In this document: in pieces, positions 43,769-55,319 of the stretch
Position numbering within the stretch: the first letter of the stretch is position 1
How the letters are laid out: each line of letters begins with the position of its first letter
Assembly: GCA_029961685.1 (NCBI GenBank)
Contig: JARWKL010000016.1
Coordinates: 20,590,157-20,654,156, forward strand
Direction: 5' to 3'
Origin: Aristolochia californica
Taxonomy: Eukaryota > Streptophyta > Magnoliopsida > Piperales > Aristolochiaceae
DNA: 64,000 nt
The notes under the pieces: generated by a model
The model's database searches: none
What the model was told of the DNA's origin: nothing
The model's input: the letters and a program-made list of their open reading frames with translations, nothing else
Program-made: the position numbers and the translations under genes

Positions 43769-44530
43769 AGCATTTCTTCTAGTATAGACGTGCTGAAATA
43801 AGCGCCGGGGAGGCCTCAGTCCAGATACCGTGACTTCTAGTGAATAATGGCTTTTGAGTAGAATAAGCGAGTGTATGTCTCGTTTCAAAGGAACTCGGCT
43901 TCGGTGCCGTCGTTCCCATTTTACTTTAAAAAATATATATAAGAACCAGAAGGCCCGTCCAAGGCAAATTGGGTTCCGTTCTTGCTATTGTCGACTTTTT
44001 AATTAACAAGAACGACATAATTAATCAAAGGGATATTTACCAAGATATCGAAGTTCTACACTTATTTTCCACACTACCGGATTTCAAAGTTTGAAATTAA
44101 TTTTTCTAGAACAAATTCCTCTCTTCCATTTCTCTCTAGAAATCTTATCAAGAGTTTGTGGTAGAGGTGCTCATGACTTCAATGAGATCCCATGAATGCG
44201 GGCCATTTATGTCAAATTCACAGGTTTAGAGTGCAGACCTCGATGAGAGGCCATTCTCTGTCCACTCCTGACTCTCTTGTCCAAAACTTAGTATGGTTTA
44301 AATCCCATTTGTACCTTACAATGACAGAGAAAGAGAAGAAAACTTATCACCTCACAGGCTCCATGAATGTCACCTAAAACTATGAAATGGATGGCACCTA
44401 ACTTTCGTCAACTAAAGCAAATCGGTCCAGTTCCTTTTGTTACGTTCTCCCATTATCAAACACGGCTGACCTCGTTCCAGATAACATTCAATGCAAAGAC
44501 TTAGTAATCTCTAGCAAGACGCAAGTAATC
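43769..44530. other. 3' flank of TLP copy 3 and deletion junction
   Basis: Flank shared with the other units, with a 21-bp AATTAATCAAAGGGATATTTA segment (44018-44038) also present in unit 4 but absent in units 1 and 2. Near 44534-44540 the sequence passes from TAATCCAAACT (homologous to 5264-5274) directly to ATGTTTTG (homologous to 9947), sharing only ACT. Confidence 0.75.
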
Positions 44531-44730
44531 CAAACTATGTTTTGTAAAAATAAAATTGCACTAGGAAGATCTGCTTAGAGAGTTTGTGTTGGGAGATGAA
44601 TTTTTATGTCTTCAAAGAGTGATTTAGATGTCTCTTCGTCAATATAATGACTGAAGGAGGAGGTCGAGCTCTTTCTCTTCCGTTTTGAAGGTGAATTGTT
44701 ATGAAGAAATTAATATGGAGTCCCACCCCG

Positions 44731-46791
44731 TTTTGATGGTGAATTCTTATAAGGCATTCATTTCCCCTCTTATATTTAGTCCACCATTTGACGCTAGGCC
44801 CATAGCTCTTCAAAAGGAACCTAGCACTTGTACTAGGCCTTCTACTTCTTATCCTATATCAAATTTTATTTCTCACCATTGTTTGTCTTCTTCTGCCTGT
44901 CAATTTCTTGCATCTATATCTTTTGTATCTGTCCCACTCTTGTATAAGGAAGCTTTGAGATATCCAGGATGGAAGGTTGCAATGGAAGAAGAAATGAATG
45001 CCTTATAAGAGAATCAGACTTGAGCCTTGGTTCCACTTCCTCAAGGAAAGAAACCCATGGGCTGTAAATGGGTTTTTACAATTAAGCGCAATCCAGATGG
45101 TTCTGTGGCTCGCCTCAAGACTTGTCTAGATGCAAAATGGTATACTCAATGCTATGTAGTTGATTATGAGGAGATCTTCTCCCTAGTGGCTAAGTTAAAT
45201 TTGGTAAGAATCTTATTATCACTCGTAACAAATTCCTCTTGGCCAATATATCAATTAGATGTGAAGAATGCCTCTTTAAATTGTGATATTAAGGGAAAAA
45301 ATTATATGCATCAACCACTTGCCTTGGTGGTTGAGGGAGAGTCGGTATGCAGATTGAGGAAATCTTTAAATGGCATAAATCTATCTCCTTGGGCATGGTT
45401 TGACAAATATAACCAAACGATATTACGATTTGGATTCAATAGGTGCTCAGTAAATCATTCCGTTTTTATCAAGAATACCTTAAAAGAAAGAGTATTATTG
45501 GTGATTTATGTGGATGATATTGTCTTGTCTGGCAGTGATGCAGACAATATAAAAGAAGTCAAAGAGAAGATATACAAAGAATTCAAAACAAAAAATCATG
45601 GATTTATGAAATATTTCTTGGGTATTGAGGTCTTTTAGTCAAAGCATGGAACCTTCTTATCTCAGAGGAAGCATGTTCTTGATCTATTTGAGGACATAAG
45701 GATGATGGGATGTCGACCACCAGATACTCTTGTGGATGCTAACACAAAGTTATGTGTAAGCTCTGGTGAATATGTTGATATAGGTAAATATCAGAGACTC
45801 GTGAGAAAACTTATTTACTTCAAAGTGACTATATAGATATATTATATGCAGTAAATATGGTTAGTAAATATATGCATAAACCACAACTTACCCATTGGCA
45901 AACTCGAAAGAGGATCCCGAGGTATTTAAAAGAAGCTCCAAGGAAAAGACTTCTCTATAAAAATCATGGTCACTTTAACATTGAAGGTTTTGCAAATGCA
46001 TATTGGACTGGATCACTTGATGATCGGAAGTCTACTTTTGGGTATTATACTTTAGTTGGAGGAAACATGGTTACATAGAGAAGTAAAAAGCAGAATGTTG
46101 TTGTGTGATCCAGTGTAAAAGCAGAATATAGACCTATGCAGTTAGTGAACTTCTATGGATCAAATCCCTCCTTACTGAATTGGGGTTCCACAAAGAAGCC
46201 CCTATGGAACAATATTTTAACAACCAGGCAGCCATCCATATTGATTCAAATCCAGTCTTCCACTAAAGAACAAAACATATTGAGGTAGATTGACACTTCA
46301 TATGGGAAAATTTTCAAACTGGTAATTTATCCCTGAGTCGTGTTTCATCCCAAAGAAAGGTGTTAGACATACTTACAAAACCAATCACATACAAGAACCA
46401 TACCACTATTTGCAGTAAGTTTGGTATCTACGATGTTTTTTCTCCCCCACCTTGAGCGGGAGTATTGGAAGATAAGCCTGAAGTCTAGTGTCATGATAAA
46501 AATTATATTTGATTTTTGTTCCTTTCTTCCTTTCTTAAGGTAAATGGTGTTGATATAATTATTGTTCTTCTCATTATTATAAATACACATTGAGGGGGAG
46601 GATTACCTCATCACTTAACCTAATCCTCCTTCCCTTATTCTCTCTCAATTCCTCTAAACCGATCACTCTCTCTTCCTTTCTCTCTCTTCTTCTTCCACTC
46701 TTTATTCTCTTATTCCTTCTCTCTCATGTTACCTTCTTCTCTCTTAGCTTGGTTCGATTATTTTTAGCACCATGGGATCCTAAATCTAACA
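44731..46791 (+). mobile_element. Copia-II half-element, unit 3
   Basis: Copy of 20440-22500 with few differences: pre-RT region, RT with YVDD (45500-45530), RNase H pieces, polypurine-like tract, and a 329-bp LTR at 46463-46791 whose first dinucleotide is TA instead of TG. The internal stop after KYFLGIEVF (45636) is shared. Confidence 0.88.
44960..46430 (+). pseudogene. Copia-II reverse transcriptase/RNase H, unit 3
   Basis: RT frame 45027-45635 has CKWVFTIKRNPDGSVARLK, closer to the family consensus than unit 2 (which has CNPNGS), then IYQLDVKNA and LVIYVDDIVLSG. It stops where the unit 2 copy stops. RNase H segments follow at 45857-46078 and beyond, with further stops. Confidence 0.85.
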
Positions 46792-47211
46792 GTTTATAAT
46801 CCATTAGGGCTTCTTCTTCCCTCTTCTACAATTTGTATTGAACTTGGCCCTCTTTTAATTTATCTAATACTAATTTATTCTTTACAATAAACTTGGTGAA
46901 ATCTACAATTTAGTGCCTTGATTCGTGGTTGAATCCATAGAAATTAACTTGTAGAACTTATTTACCAAAAGGAAGTTTTGTGAGATCTTTTTACGTAGCA
47001 AAGACGAACCAAGGGGTGCCCTGCCCAGCATTGTAAGTTCTTTGTCTTTTCACTCTATTCTTTTGATGGAAAACTTTAAGGTGTGAGGTTTACATCCTAC
47101 CTTTTTTTTTTTTTTTTTTTCAGCTAACACTGTTCGCTATATTTTTTTGGTATATGGTTGGGTTCATTTTTTTTACTGTTCCTTGTGCTGACTCTTGCTG
47201 CTATTGACCTG
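46792..47211. other. Unassigned gene fragment region left of Copia-I, unit 3
   Basis: Homologous to 22501-22918, with a longer T run (47103-47120). It ends in ACCTG (47207-47211), the Copia-I target duplication. Confidence 0.5.
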
Positions 47212-47990
47212 TGTTAATCGGGTGTCTTGAATCCGATTACCTCGATTACCCGTTTTTGGACCCCGTATGTTACCCGATTAAATCACTTAATCGAAAATCT
47301 CTCTGTCGGGAGGTTTTGAATTAGAGACATTTCGTTTTGGGGGTTTTTCGTCGGGAAGAGGGTTTCATCGAGAGGAAGAGGGTTTGGGAAGGAAGAGGGC
47401 TTCATTGGGAGAAATCGTGTTCGATTTGTATGCTTGGAGCCGCAAAGCTCTCTTCTTCGCTTGACATACTGGAATCGTCGCCTCTACCCGTGGAGTAGGT
47501 TGTTGCCGAACCACGTAATCTTGTGTCTTTTCTCCTTTTGGATTGATTTACTCTTCTGCATTTCTCGTTTACTTATACAGTTCGTAGCTTGATTATATGC
47601 TCGATTGTTGTTGTTTGCTCGATTTATTAGACTCTGTTTTAACAAATTGGTATCAGAGCATGGTTTTTCGACGACGGCGTCGGATTTCTGTTTGTCCCTC
47701 TTTCTGTTTCCGCTGATGGGAAGAGTGTTCTCTGTCCCGAGCTTCCGTTTGGTGGTTTTTTGGAAGTGCCAAAAGGGGAAGAAAAAAAAAATTTGGGGCA
47801 CTGTGCGGTGGTTTCTGTAAGTGCCGAGGAGAAGAAAAAAAAATTATTTTGGGGCACTATTCGGTGTTGGATTCTGGAAGTGAAAAGAGAGAGACTCTGT
47901 TTATTAGAGAGGTCCAGAGAGAAGATTTAAGCATCTAAGCATTTTTTTGTGATCGAGGGTATTTTGGTAATTTTGACTGTGAAGTATACA

Positions 47991-48779
47991 ATGGAGAAAT
48001 TTGATGGACGGATAAGTTTCAGTTTGTGGTGCGTGAAAATGCGTGCCTTATTAGTACAACAAGGTTTTCACAGAGCATTGAATGGAACGGATAAGTTTTC
48101 AGCTATGATGTCAGAAGAAGACAAGGAGGATCTTGACATCAAAGCTCTTAGTTCCATTCAGTTGTGTTTGGCCGATGACCTTTTGCGGGAAGTTGTAGAT
48201 GAGATGACAATAGCTAGTTTGTGGCTGAAGTTGGAGAGTGTTTATATGACTAAATCTCTCACGAACAGGTTGTATTTGAAGCAACGCCTTTACACTCTTC
48301 GAATGAAAGAAGATACATCTCTCAAAGAACATCTTAATGAATTCAATAAGATTGTTATGGATTTGAGAAATATAGATGTTACCATTGAAGATGAGGATCA
48401 AGCACTGATTGTACTGTGCTCTCTACCCCCATCCTATGAGCACTTCATTAAAACTATGCTCCATGGGCACGATACCATCTCTATGGAGGATGTTAAAGTA
48501 TCTTTATACTCTAACGAGTTGAGGAAGAAGGTATCTACCAGCAGGAACGAGGAGCAAGCAGATGGTCTGTTTGTTCGAGGGCGAACGAAGGAAAAGGATT
48601 CTGGAGGCAGTGGCCGTTCTAGGACGAAGTCAAAGGGGAAATGGGGCAAGTGCTATTATTGTCATCAATCGGGTCATTTTGCAAGAGATTGTCCAAAACT
48701 CAAAGAGAAGGAGAAAAGAGAAGAGGTTGCTGGGGTTGCTGAAGATCATTCTGATGGTTCAGAATATTCTCACAGTTGA
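47991..48779 (+). CDS. Copia-I gag polyprotein, unit 3
   Basis: 262 codons from ATG at 47991. Same layout as 23698-24486, with about ten residue differences, for example HRALNGTDKF here and HRALIGNDKF in unit 2, and Ser for Pro in the knuckle (CYYCHQSGHFARDC). The zinc knuckle cysteines and histidine are kept. It remains open in both copies although the flanking protease is broken. Confidence 0.9.
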   Translation: MEKFDGRISFSLWCVKMRALLVQQGFHRALNGTDKFSAMMSEEDKEDLDIKALSSIQLCLADDLLREVVDEMTIASLWLKLESVYMTKSLTNRLYLKQRLYTLRMKEDTSLKEHLNEFNKIVMDLRNIDVTIEDEDQALIVLCSLPPSYEHFIKTMLHGHDTISMEDVKVSLYSNELRKKVSTSRNEEQADGLFVRGRTKEKDSGGSGRSRTKSKGKWGKCYYCHQSGHFARDCPKLKEKEKREEVAGVAEDHSDGSEYSHS

Positions 48780-49452
48780 GTGTTGCACACTCACAGGATG
48801 ATTGGATACTTGATTCGAGCCGCTCCTACCACATGTGTCCTATCAAGGATTTTTTCTACGACATATCAGTCGATAGATGGTGGTACAGTTTTGATGGGGA
48901 TTTTTTGCCCTGTAAAACTGTTTGGGATTGGAACGGTTCAGATCAAGATGTATGGCGGTATGTGAGGATTTTGAAGAAGTTCGACATGTACCAGTTTTGA
49001 AGAAAAATCTGTTTTCTCTAGGTTCTTTTGATTCCCTTGGCTACAGATATACAACTGAAGGTGGAGTTTTTTAGAGGTTTGTATAGGTACACTGGTTGTG
49101 ATGAAAGGGAAAAGGTTAGAAACCTTTATGTGCTTCAGGGCAGTACAGTCATAGGTACTGCAGCAGTTTTCTCATCTTCAGATTTGATATTGACACGATT
49201 CATCCGTGGAATATTCGATTAGGGTATATCAGTGAGCAAGTGGAGTTTTAGGGTGATAAGTACGGCTATGCCGACATGGTCGCTTGTGCATTGCCTGTGG
49301 CAGAGACCGTTAAGTTTCCAGAGCCCTCTAACTACCGTGAAGCTGTCACGGGTAGTGATGCTGCTCAATTTAGATGCCATAAGAGGCAAGGTGGAGATGG
49401 CGATATACAGGTTCAGTTTTTCAGAGAGGAGTAATCGAATTCAAGCGAAGGT
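48780..49452 (+). pseudogene. Copia-I protease and pol remnant, unit 3
   Basis: Same pieces as unit 2: DDWILDSSRSYHMCP, the VLKKNLFSLGS region, and GCDEREKVRNLYVLQGS. A 2-base loss near 48960 changes the frame relative to unit 2. No integrase or RT. Confidence 0.78.
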
Positions 49453-49887
49453 GGAGATTTGTTAATCGGGTGTCTTGAATCTGATTACCCCGATTTCCCG
49501 ATTACTCATTTTCGGACCCTCGTATGTTACCCGATTAAATTACTTAATCGGAAATCTCTTTGTCGGGAGGTTTTGAGTTAGAGACATTCGTTTTGGGGGT
49601 TTTTGGTCAGGAAGAGGGTTTCGTCGAGAGGAAGAGGGTTTGGGAAGGAAGAGGGCTTCATTGGGAGAAATCGTGTTCGATTTGTATGCTTGGAGCCGCA
49701 AAACTCTCTTCTTCGCTCGACATACTGGAATCGTCGCTTATACCCGTGGAGTAGGTTGTTGCCGAATCAGGTAACCTTGTGTCTCTTCTCCTTTTGGATT
49801 GATTTACTCTTCTGCATTTCTCGTTTACTTATACTGTTCGTAGCTTGATTATATGCTCGATTTATTTGCCTCTGTTTTAATAACCTG

Positions 49888-50202
49888 GATGACCAAGAAC
49901 TGACTGAGAGCATGAAATAGCTACTAATTGTGAATCGATCCCTATATTTTTTTGGTATTTGGTTGGGTCCATTTTCTTTACTATTCCTTGTGCTGACTCT
50001 TGTTGTTGCAAACCTGGATGACCAAGAACTGACTGAGAGCTTGAGAAAGCCACTAATTGTGAATCAATGGTTGGATCAGAAAATTGGACCTAGGTTAGAA
50101 GCAGATGGAGAGCTCTTTAACAAGAGGTATACTTATTTCTTGATTGTTTTTGAATTGTGTTATACATTTGAAGACAAGAACGCTACCATGTGTTAAAATG
50201 AT
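49888..50202 (+). pseudogene. Unassigned host gene fragment, unit 3
   Basis: Nearly identical to 25596-25910: a hydrophobic stretch then NLDDQELTESLRKPLIVNQ and LDQKIGPRLEADGELFNKR up to a GTATAC donor-like site. Family not recognised. Confidence 0.4.
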
Positions 50203-51385
50203 TGTTGCTTGACTAGGTTTGTAACCTTCGCCATTGAGAAGTTCATCTGTAGCTGCAAAAGATTTCATTTTCTTTATGAGCATCTAATTTGCTTGATATC
50301 AAATAGTTTGCATATTTTACACTTGTATGCAGGCTGGTTCCAGATCTGTAATGGCTTTTGCTGCATTTGTACATTTACAAACAGACCTGACCTTACATTG
50401 AAAAAACTTCTTACCAGGTGGGGTTATCTCTCGCAGACTCGTCTATGGGATAAAAGCCATTTGACAAGACAATAGAGAAGTATGTGCTTTTGCTTGAAGT
50501 AATGCTGCAAAGATGCCATTATGCCCACCGGCAAATGAATTTAGAAGTTGTTGCTACCACTAGATCCACTTAGGAACTCTTTTTTTTTTTGCTTATGGGT
50601 TGGCAGGTATGTTGATATATACTCCTCTAGGGTTTCCAATTTTCTATTGTACACACCTTTCTTGTATTTCTTTCCACAGGAACAGGTATCGATTGTTCAA
50701 ATGATTTAGCTAATCCTTTCTTGCCTAAATTATGTCTTGGTTTTTCTGTTTCTTGTAAATGCTCTTCGCACTAAGAAGATTTTTTAAATGGTGTAGTAGA
50801 CACTCACGCATGATTCGTATTCCTATTGCGGACCAAATTCATATGAGTTTGTGGTTAATGATCTCTACAAATCGGACTCTTCCTAACAACTGAATTAATC
50901 ACCATAATTTAGGATGATACTGATTACTGATGGACATACGTCTTCCTTTTTATTCACCATACTAGTGAAGAACTAGAGGAGGTAAAACTCCCTTTGTATT
51001 GTAAGAAGCTTAGTTAGACTTCCTACCCGAAAATAGTGGTTGTAACTCTGAATTGATGGTATAATGCATAAGTTGTTATCATGTTATTAGTTGAATAATA
51101 TGTATCTTTGTGCTATATGTGAGACATAGGTTGATTGAGGCTTGCTTCAAAAAATCTTTTCTCCTTTGATTTATCTTGTTCTTGTTCACATCTTGCTTGT
51201 AGTCTTCATCTTGTTCTCCCCCTTACTTGGATATGCTAGTCACATAAAATTTGATTACCACAACACGTGGAATTCTTCATTGTTGGTTACCTCTTTTTTT
51301 GTACTTCTTCTACTTCTCCCCCTCAAACTAGGGATCTCTTTGTTAATTTTCTTGAATCCTTTTTAGGGAATGTTCCTCTAGATTT
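50203..51385. other. Spacer, unit 3
   Basis: Homologous to 25911-27116, with only small differences. Nothing recognised as a gene. Confidence 0.5.
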
Positions 51386-51780
51386 TTGGATCCAAAATTA
51401 GTGAAAAAAAAATATTTATTATGTGAAGGTAAAACTGACGGAATAGAGGTTGTTATTGCGGGTGTTCGTGGTGTGATTGCTAGGAGTCGTTTACCAGATG
51501 TTGCTTTCGTTTATTATCTACCTACTACTCTATCTCCAGCTGCAGGAAATCAAATTATATCATACATAAACAAGACAAAGTAAGCAAAGCCTTGATGCTG
51601 ATTTTATATCTAATTCTTCCATTTAAATTTTCCAAAATTTTGTAACTAGACCTCTATATAGAGATCCTCAAGCGACTATTTTGAAAAGTAAGTCTGCACT
51701 AGACAAGGAGGCTCTTTCTGTTGCATCATTCTCATCGAGGGGACCAAATGTAATAACACGGAAAGTTCTCAAGGTAATCC
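51386..51780 (+). pseudogene. Subtilisin-like serine protease fragment, unit 3
   Basis: The best preserved copy. The first piece reads YLLCEGKTDGIEVVIAGVRG, VIARSRLPDVAFVYYLPTTL and NQIISYINKTK, matching the C-GK....V..AG..G.I....D.AF.YYLP...... stretch of plant subtilases, then GTAAGC. The second piece reads DPQATILKSKSALDKEALS and VASFSSRGPNVITRKVLK, then GTAATC. The rest of the gene, including the catalytic Asp, His and Ser, is missing. The right edge abuts antisense Copia-III, as in the other units. Confidence 0.8.
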
Positions 51781-52400
51781 TCAATTTGTTCCAACCGCCT
51801 CCACTTGTAAACCCATCTCGTTTCTTGAATAGTTGGAAGAATCATTTTGCCTCGGTTTTCTTTGGTATAAGAAACCTTGAATGATGTTGACAACATGAAT
51901 TTTAGTACCATAATCAATCCACCAATTGTTATAAGAAGCATGAGTCATATTAGATTCAAAACACACTAAAGAACTTAAAGTCTCAAACTGGTCCTAAATA
52001 GCTTCAAGATATTCTTGTGCTTTGGCACAATCAAGGATGGATCCACGAATATTCTTCCCAATATGAGACTTGATAAACATCAAAATTAAACGATTGAATC
52101 GCTCCCAAAGATCAAATGATGTTTTCTCAAATTGGGTATTGGATTCTGTGGGCCTTGCAGGTCCATCCATTCGTAGTGTCAAGTTAAGGTCCATGTACCC
52201 CAATAACAAGAGAATTTTCTCCTTTTACTCAATATAATTTTCTCCATTCAGAGGAACAATAGAGGAATCAAAATTTGGGACAAACAAAGTTTGAAGAACT
52301 ACAAAATAAACAACAAGCTTACTAAAACATGCAATGAAGCCAAATTTTGAATATTTACTCATGTAAATAAATTCAAACAAATAAATCAACGTGTCATTAT
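51780..52400 (-). mobile_element. Copia-III gag-protease remnant, unit 3/4 boundary
   Basis: Reverse strand reads YIEWKEKILLLLGYMDLDLT in substance, then RPTESNTQFEKTSFDLWERF and KSHIGKNIRGSILDCAKAQE (gag). After an internal deletion, ASYNNWWIDYGTKIHVVNII follows, a protease-region motif with D-Y-G in place of D-S-G. An internal stop and several frame changes are present. Confidence 0.72.
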
Positions 52401-52647
52401 AATCTTTCCTGCGGGCTTAGATTATATAACACATATGTTATTATGTCAATCTATGATGGGACCCAAAAATTTGTCCATAAAGGAATATCCTAGGCCTATA
52501 AGCAACTAGAATTTTTTTTTTTTTTTTGAATATTTCTTTACCTTCTTGATTACTCACTTAAATATAATATTTACTCTGTGGGGTTAAATTATTATATTTT
52601 CATGATTAATCACAATTTTTTATGTCATTAACTTTCTGTGACTAAAC

Positions 52648-52776
52648 TGTCAAACGCTTAGCCAATACAACTCAACAGACCGGTCTGTTAAGTGCGGAAA
52701 GCCAAGTACCAAACCCAGGTGGGCCAGGGGTGGACGGAACCTAACCCAGGTGGACCAGAACCGCCTAGCTCTGACA
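52648..52776. mobile_element. 129-bp TG...CA insertion with TAAAC duplication, unit 4
   Basis: Copy of 28334-28462 at the same site, flanked by TAAAC (52643-52647, 52777-52781), with a few substitutions. It was therefore inserted before units 3 and 4 separated. Confidence 0.75.
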
Positions 52777-53061
52777 TAAACTTAATGTCACTAAACATTT
52801 TCATAATTAGGAATGTTGTGGCGATTACTCAATTGTTCAAATTTATACAAAAAATATGACATCAAAATAATTGACTAAAATTAATGTCAATTGTTCATTC
52901 CTTGTATTTAGGTCAACCTCAAATTTGCATAGAAAACTAAGTATGCATAAAACCTAAATAAAATTTCCATAATTAAAAATTAATTAAATATGTACATTAT
53001 ACAACTATATATTCATGCACAATTTTTTAATTCGTATGAATAAAATAAAAATTAGATAAAA

Positions 53062-53063
<2 letters not shown>

Positions 53064-53113
<50 letters not shown>
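53064..53113. repeat. (AT)n microsatellite, unit 4
   Basis: About 50 bp of alternating AT, expanded compared with the 20 bp at 28751. Confidence 0.9.
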
Positions 53114-53114
<1 letters not shown>

Positions 53115-53165
53115 ATTTTCCTGCGATTTAAATATGAATCAAATGTAATCCAACGATAACAAATA

Positions 53166-53380
53166 AGTTGAGATGGCCTAACGGTCAATGGCGCCAGAAT
53201 AAAATCAGGTGCGTGGGTTTGAATCCAATCTCGACCCAATTTTTTTTTCTTTTACATGAACTGAGTCGGTTGGGTCTTTCTCGGGCGACTCAATTGAGCG
53301 AGTTGGAACGGGCGAGTCGGGCAACTCTACCCGTCCAATCTGACTCGAAAATTACATCAGTTTACCGTATGATTTTGAAT
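53166..53380 (+). repeat. tRNA-like (SINE-like) head, unit 4
   Basis: Box A-like TGGCCTAACGG at 53174-53184 and box B-like GGTTTGAATCC at 53216-53226. It has the same body as unit 3. Confidence 0.5.
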
Positions 53381-53543
53381 TTTTTTGTTTGCGTGCTGGA
53401 GGTCGTCTTCAACCTCCAGCCACACGCAGAGAGGGTATGCCTCAGCAGGCCCCCGCCTCCAGTTCGACGTCGTAATTGTAGCTGGCCGCCATCATAATCC
53501 TTGCCAGCGCCGACCATCGCTCCGCCAAGAGTATCCCGAGACG

Positions 53544-53692
53544 ACGACTAGGAACTTGGCGTCAGTCGTCCGGTCTCCCCACTGTGGGGCGACGATGACG
53601 GGGACGCCGGAGCTCAAGCTCTCCTCTTCGAGCCCCTCCGACAGGTCTTTCCTTGCCTCATCTCTTACGACCCATAGGAAATATTTCATGAT
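53544..53692 (-). pseudogene. UDP-glycosyltransferase fragment (PSPG region), unit 4
   Basis: Same antisense fragment as 29198-29346: KYFLWVVRDEARKDLSEGLE, then SLSSGVPVIVAPQWGDRTTD and AKFLV, with the same internal deletion. The shared break shows capture and deletion happened before the unit was duplicated. Confidence 0.72.
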
Positions 53693-53797
53693 GTCGCATA
53701 TGCCGTGTGACATCTACCTCCGACTCACAATGCACCCGATGCTAGAATCGTTGGCCGACGAGCTTAGAGAGCACAGTCGATGCTCTAGCGCGCAGAC

Positions 53798-53808
53798 TAC
53801 TTGATTTG
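53798..53808. other. Deletion junction with AGACT microhomology, unit 4
   Basis: Unit 3 has GCAGACTGCACG (about 29451) on the left and TTAAGACTACTTG (about 35160) on the right of the Mutator-like element. Unit 4 reads GCAGACTACTTG. The 5.7 kb between, including the Mutator-like element, is absent. Confidence 0.75.
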
Positions 53809-54699
53809 TTTTGAGAGATAGGACAAATGCTGAAGAAAATTTTCATCCAGAAATCACATACTTTTGCAATTCATTAGTGTGACAATTTGGGGTTTGATCT
53901 TATATGGATTTGTTATAACATTTGTTTATTCGTTATTCCTTTTTGCTCTAGTTGAGACTTTTGTTGAGAATAATATTTGATACTCTTTGTTGTTGTATCC
54001 ACTCTTGAGGTTATTCTGGATGGGGGAAGGTGCTATTGCTTATTTACTTAATTAAGAACCCTTAGGGGGAACGAGCTTTTTGACGCCCACAGGATAAGAT
54101 CATTTTTAGATCAGCAACTAAGTAGATCTCTAAATGTAGTCCTACAATTGGAGTTGTCCTTGTTAGGAAACTCGTGTATCTGATTCTAAGTTGGGTAACA
54201 AAATTTTATTCAATTATATTTATTATGGGTTAAAATTAAGTTATCTAATTTTAGTAAGCCCATAGATGCTGAAATTGGAATATGGGTCAATGAGTAGATA
54301 CCCATATTGTCTTAATTAGGGAATTATGGGAACCCTAATTAAACAATATAAATAGAACATTATGGTTGTGGTCCCCAGAGATTAAATCCAAACACGGTTT
54401 ATCTTCTCCCCATCCGGAAGAGAGAAGACCGTCCCGAAGATGAATAAAAGGTGATTTAGTTGAGGAAGATCACAAAACCATTCATCCGTTCGTTTTATTA
54501 ATTCCGCAACAGAAGACGAATGATCTAGTATCAGAGCAGTCATTACTGTTAGATTATTGGGATTGGAATGGAGTAATTCCGTGTAGAAAGACAACAGCTC
54601 TGCACAGCACCAACGCTCTGTGCGTCGCTCTCCACGGATCTCACCTCGGCGTTGTGCGCCGGTCGAACAGGTTGCAAAGGATCGGGCTATTGAGATGAG

Positions 54700-55130
54700 T
54701 CAGGACGTGTTGACACGATTCAAAAATTCAGGGTCGAATCAAGTGAGCTGAGCCAGCTCGCCCAAGAGAGGACCGAGCCAACTCGGTTTTCAAAATCCAT
54801 TTTTGGCGTCTGCGGGGATTCGAACCTTCACGCAAGCTTTTGAGTTTAGCGCATATGACTAGTATGCCAGCTGACATTCGTGTGTTATCATTGGATAAAA
54901 AATATTATATATATATTAAATTGCATAAATTTCAAAAAAAAAATTATGCAATTTCAATTCATATGAATATTTATGCATGCACATATAATTGTATAATGTG
55001 CATATTTAAGTTGATTTTTCAATAGTGAAAATTCCTATTGTTTTTTATGCAATTGGTCTAATATTTTAATCAAATTGATTGATGCTATATGTTGCCAAAG
55101 TAACCTATGTAGTGTAGATTAATTTGACTA
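54700..55130 (-). repeat. Inverted tRNA-like (SINE-like) element nested in Copia-IV leader, unit 4
   Basis: Box B GGTTCGAATCC on the reverse strand (54816-54826) and box A-like near 54865-54875. It is the copy of the element at 36120 and was present before units 3 and 4 separated. Confidence 0.55.
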
Positions 55131-55319
55131 AAAATACATAGATCTTTGTGCGAAATTATTTAAGCAAACTGTGTTTGGCCCAAAGAAGTATATTTGTTCT
55201 TTATATGAAATGCTAGTTAATGTGAGTATATTTGTTTGTTTTGTTCTATATACAGTTTTGTGTTGCTACTGTTGAGCAGGATGAACTTTAAGGCCTAAAA
55301 AGATACCATGAAAATTTCC

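Larger units (their letters stand above)
47212..49882 (+). mobile_element. Copia-I, gag-only nonautonomous LTR retrotransposon, unit 3
   Basis: 5' LTR 47212-47644 and 3' LTR 49460-49882, flanked by ACCTG (47207-47211, 49883-49887), the same site as in unit 2. So it was inserted once and then duplicated with the unit. The primer-binding site TGGTATCAGAGC is at 47648-47659. gag is intact and the rest of pol is missing or broken. Confidence 0.93.
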
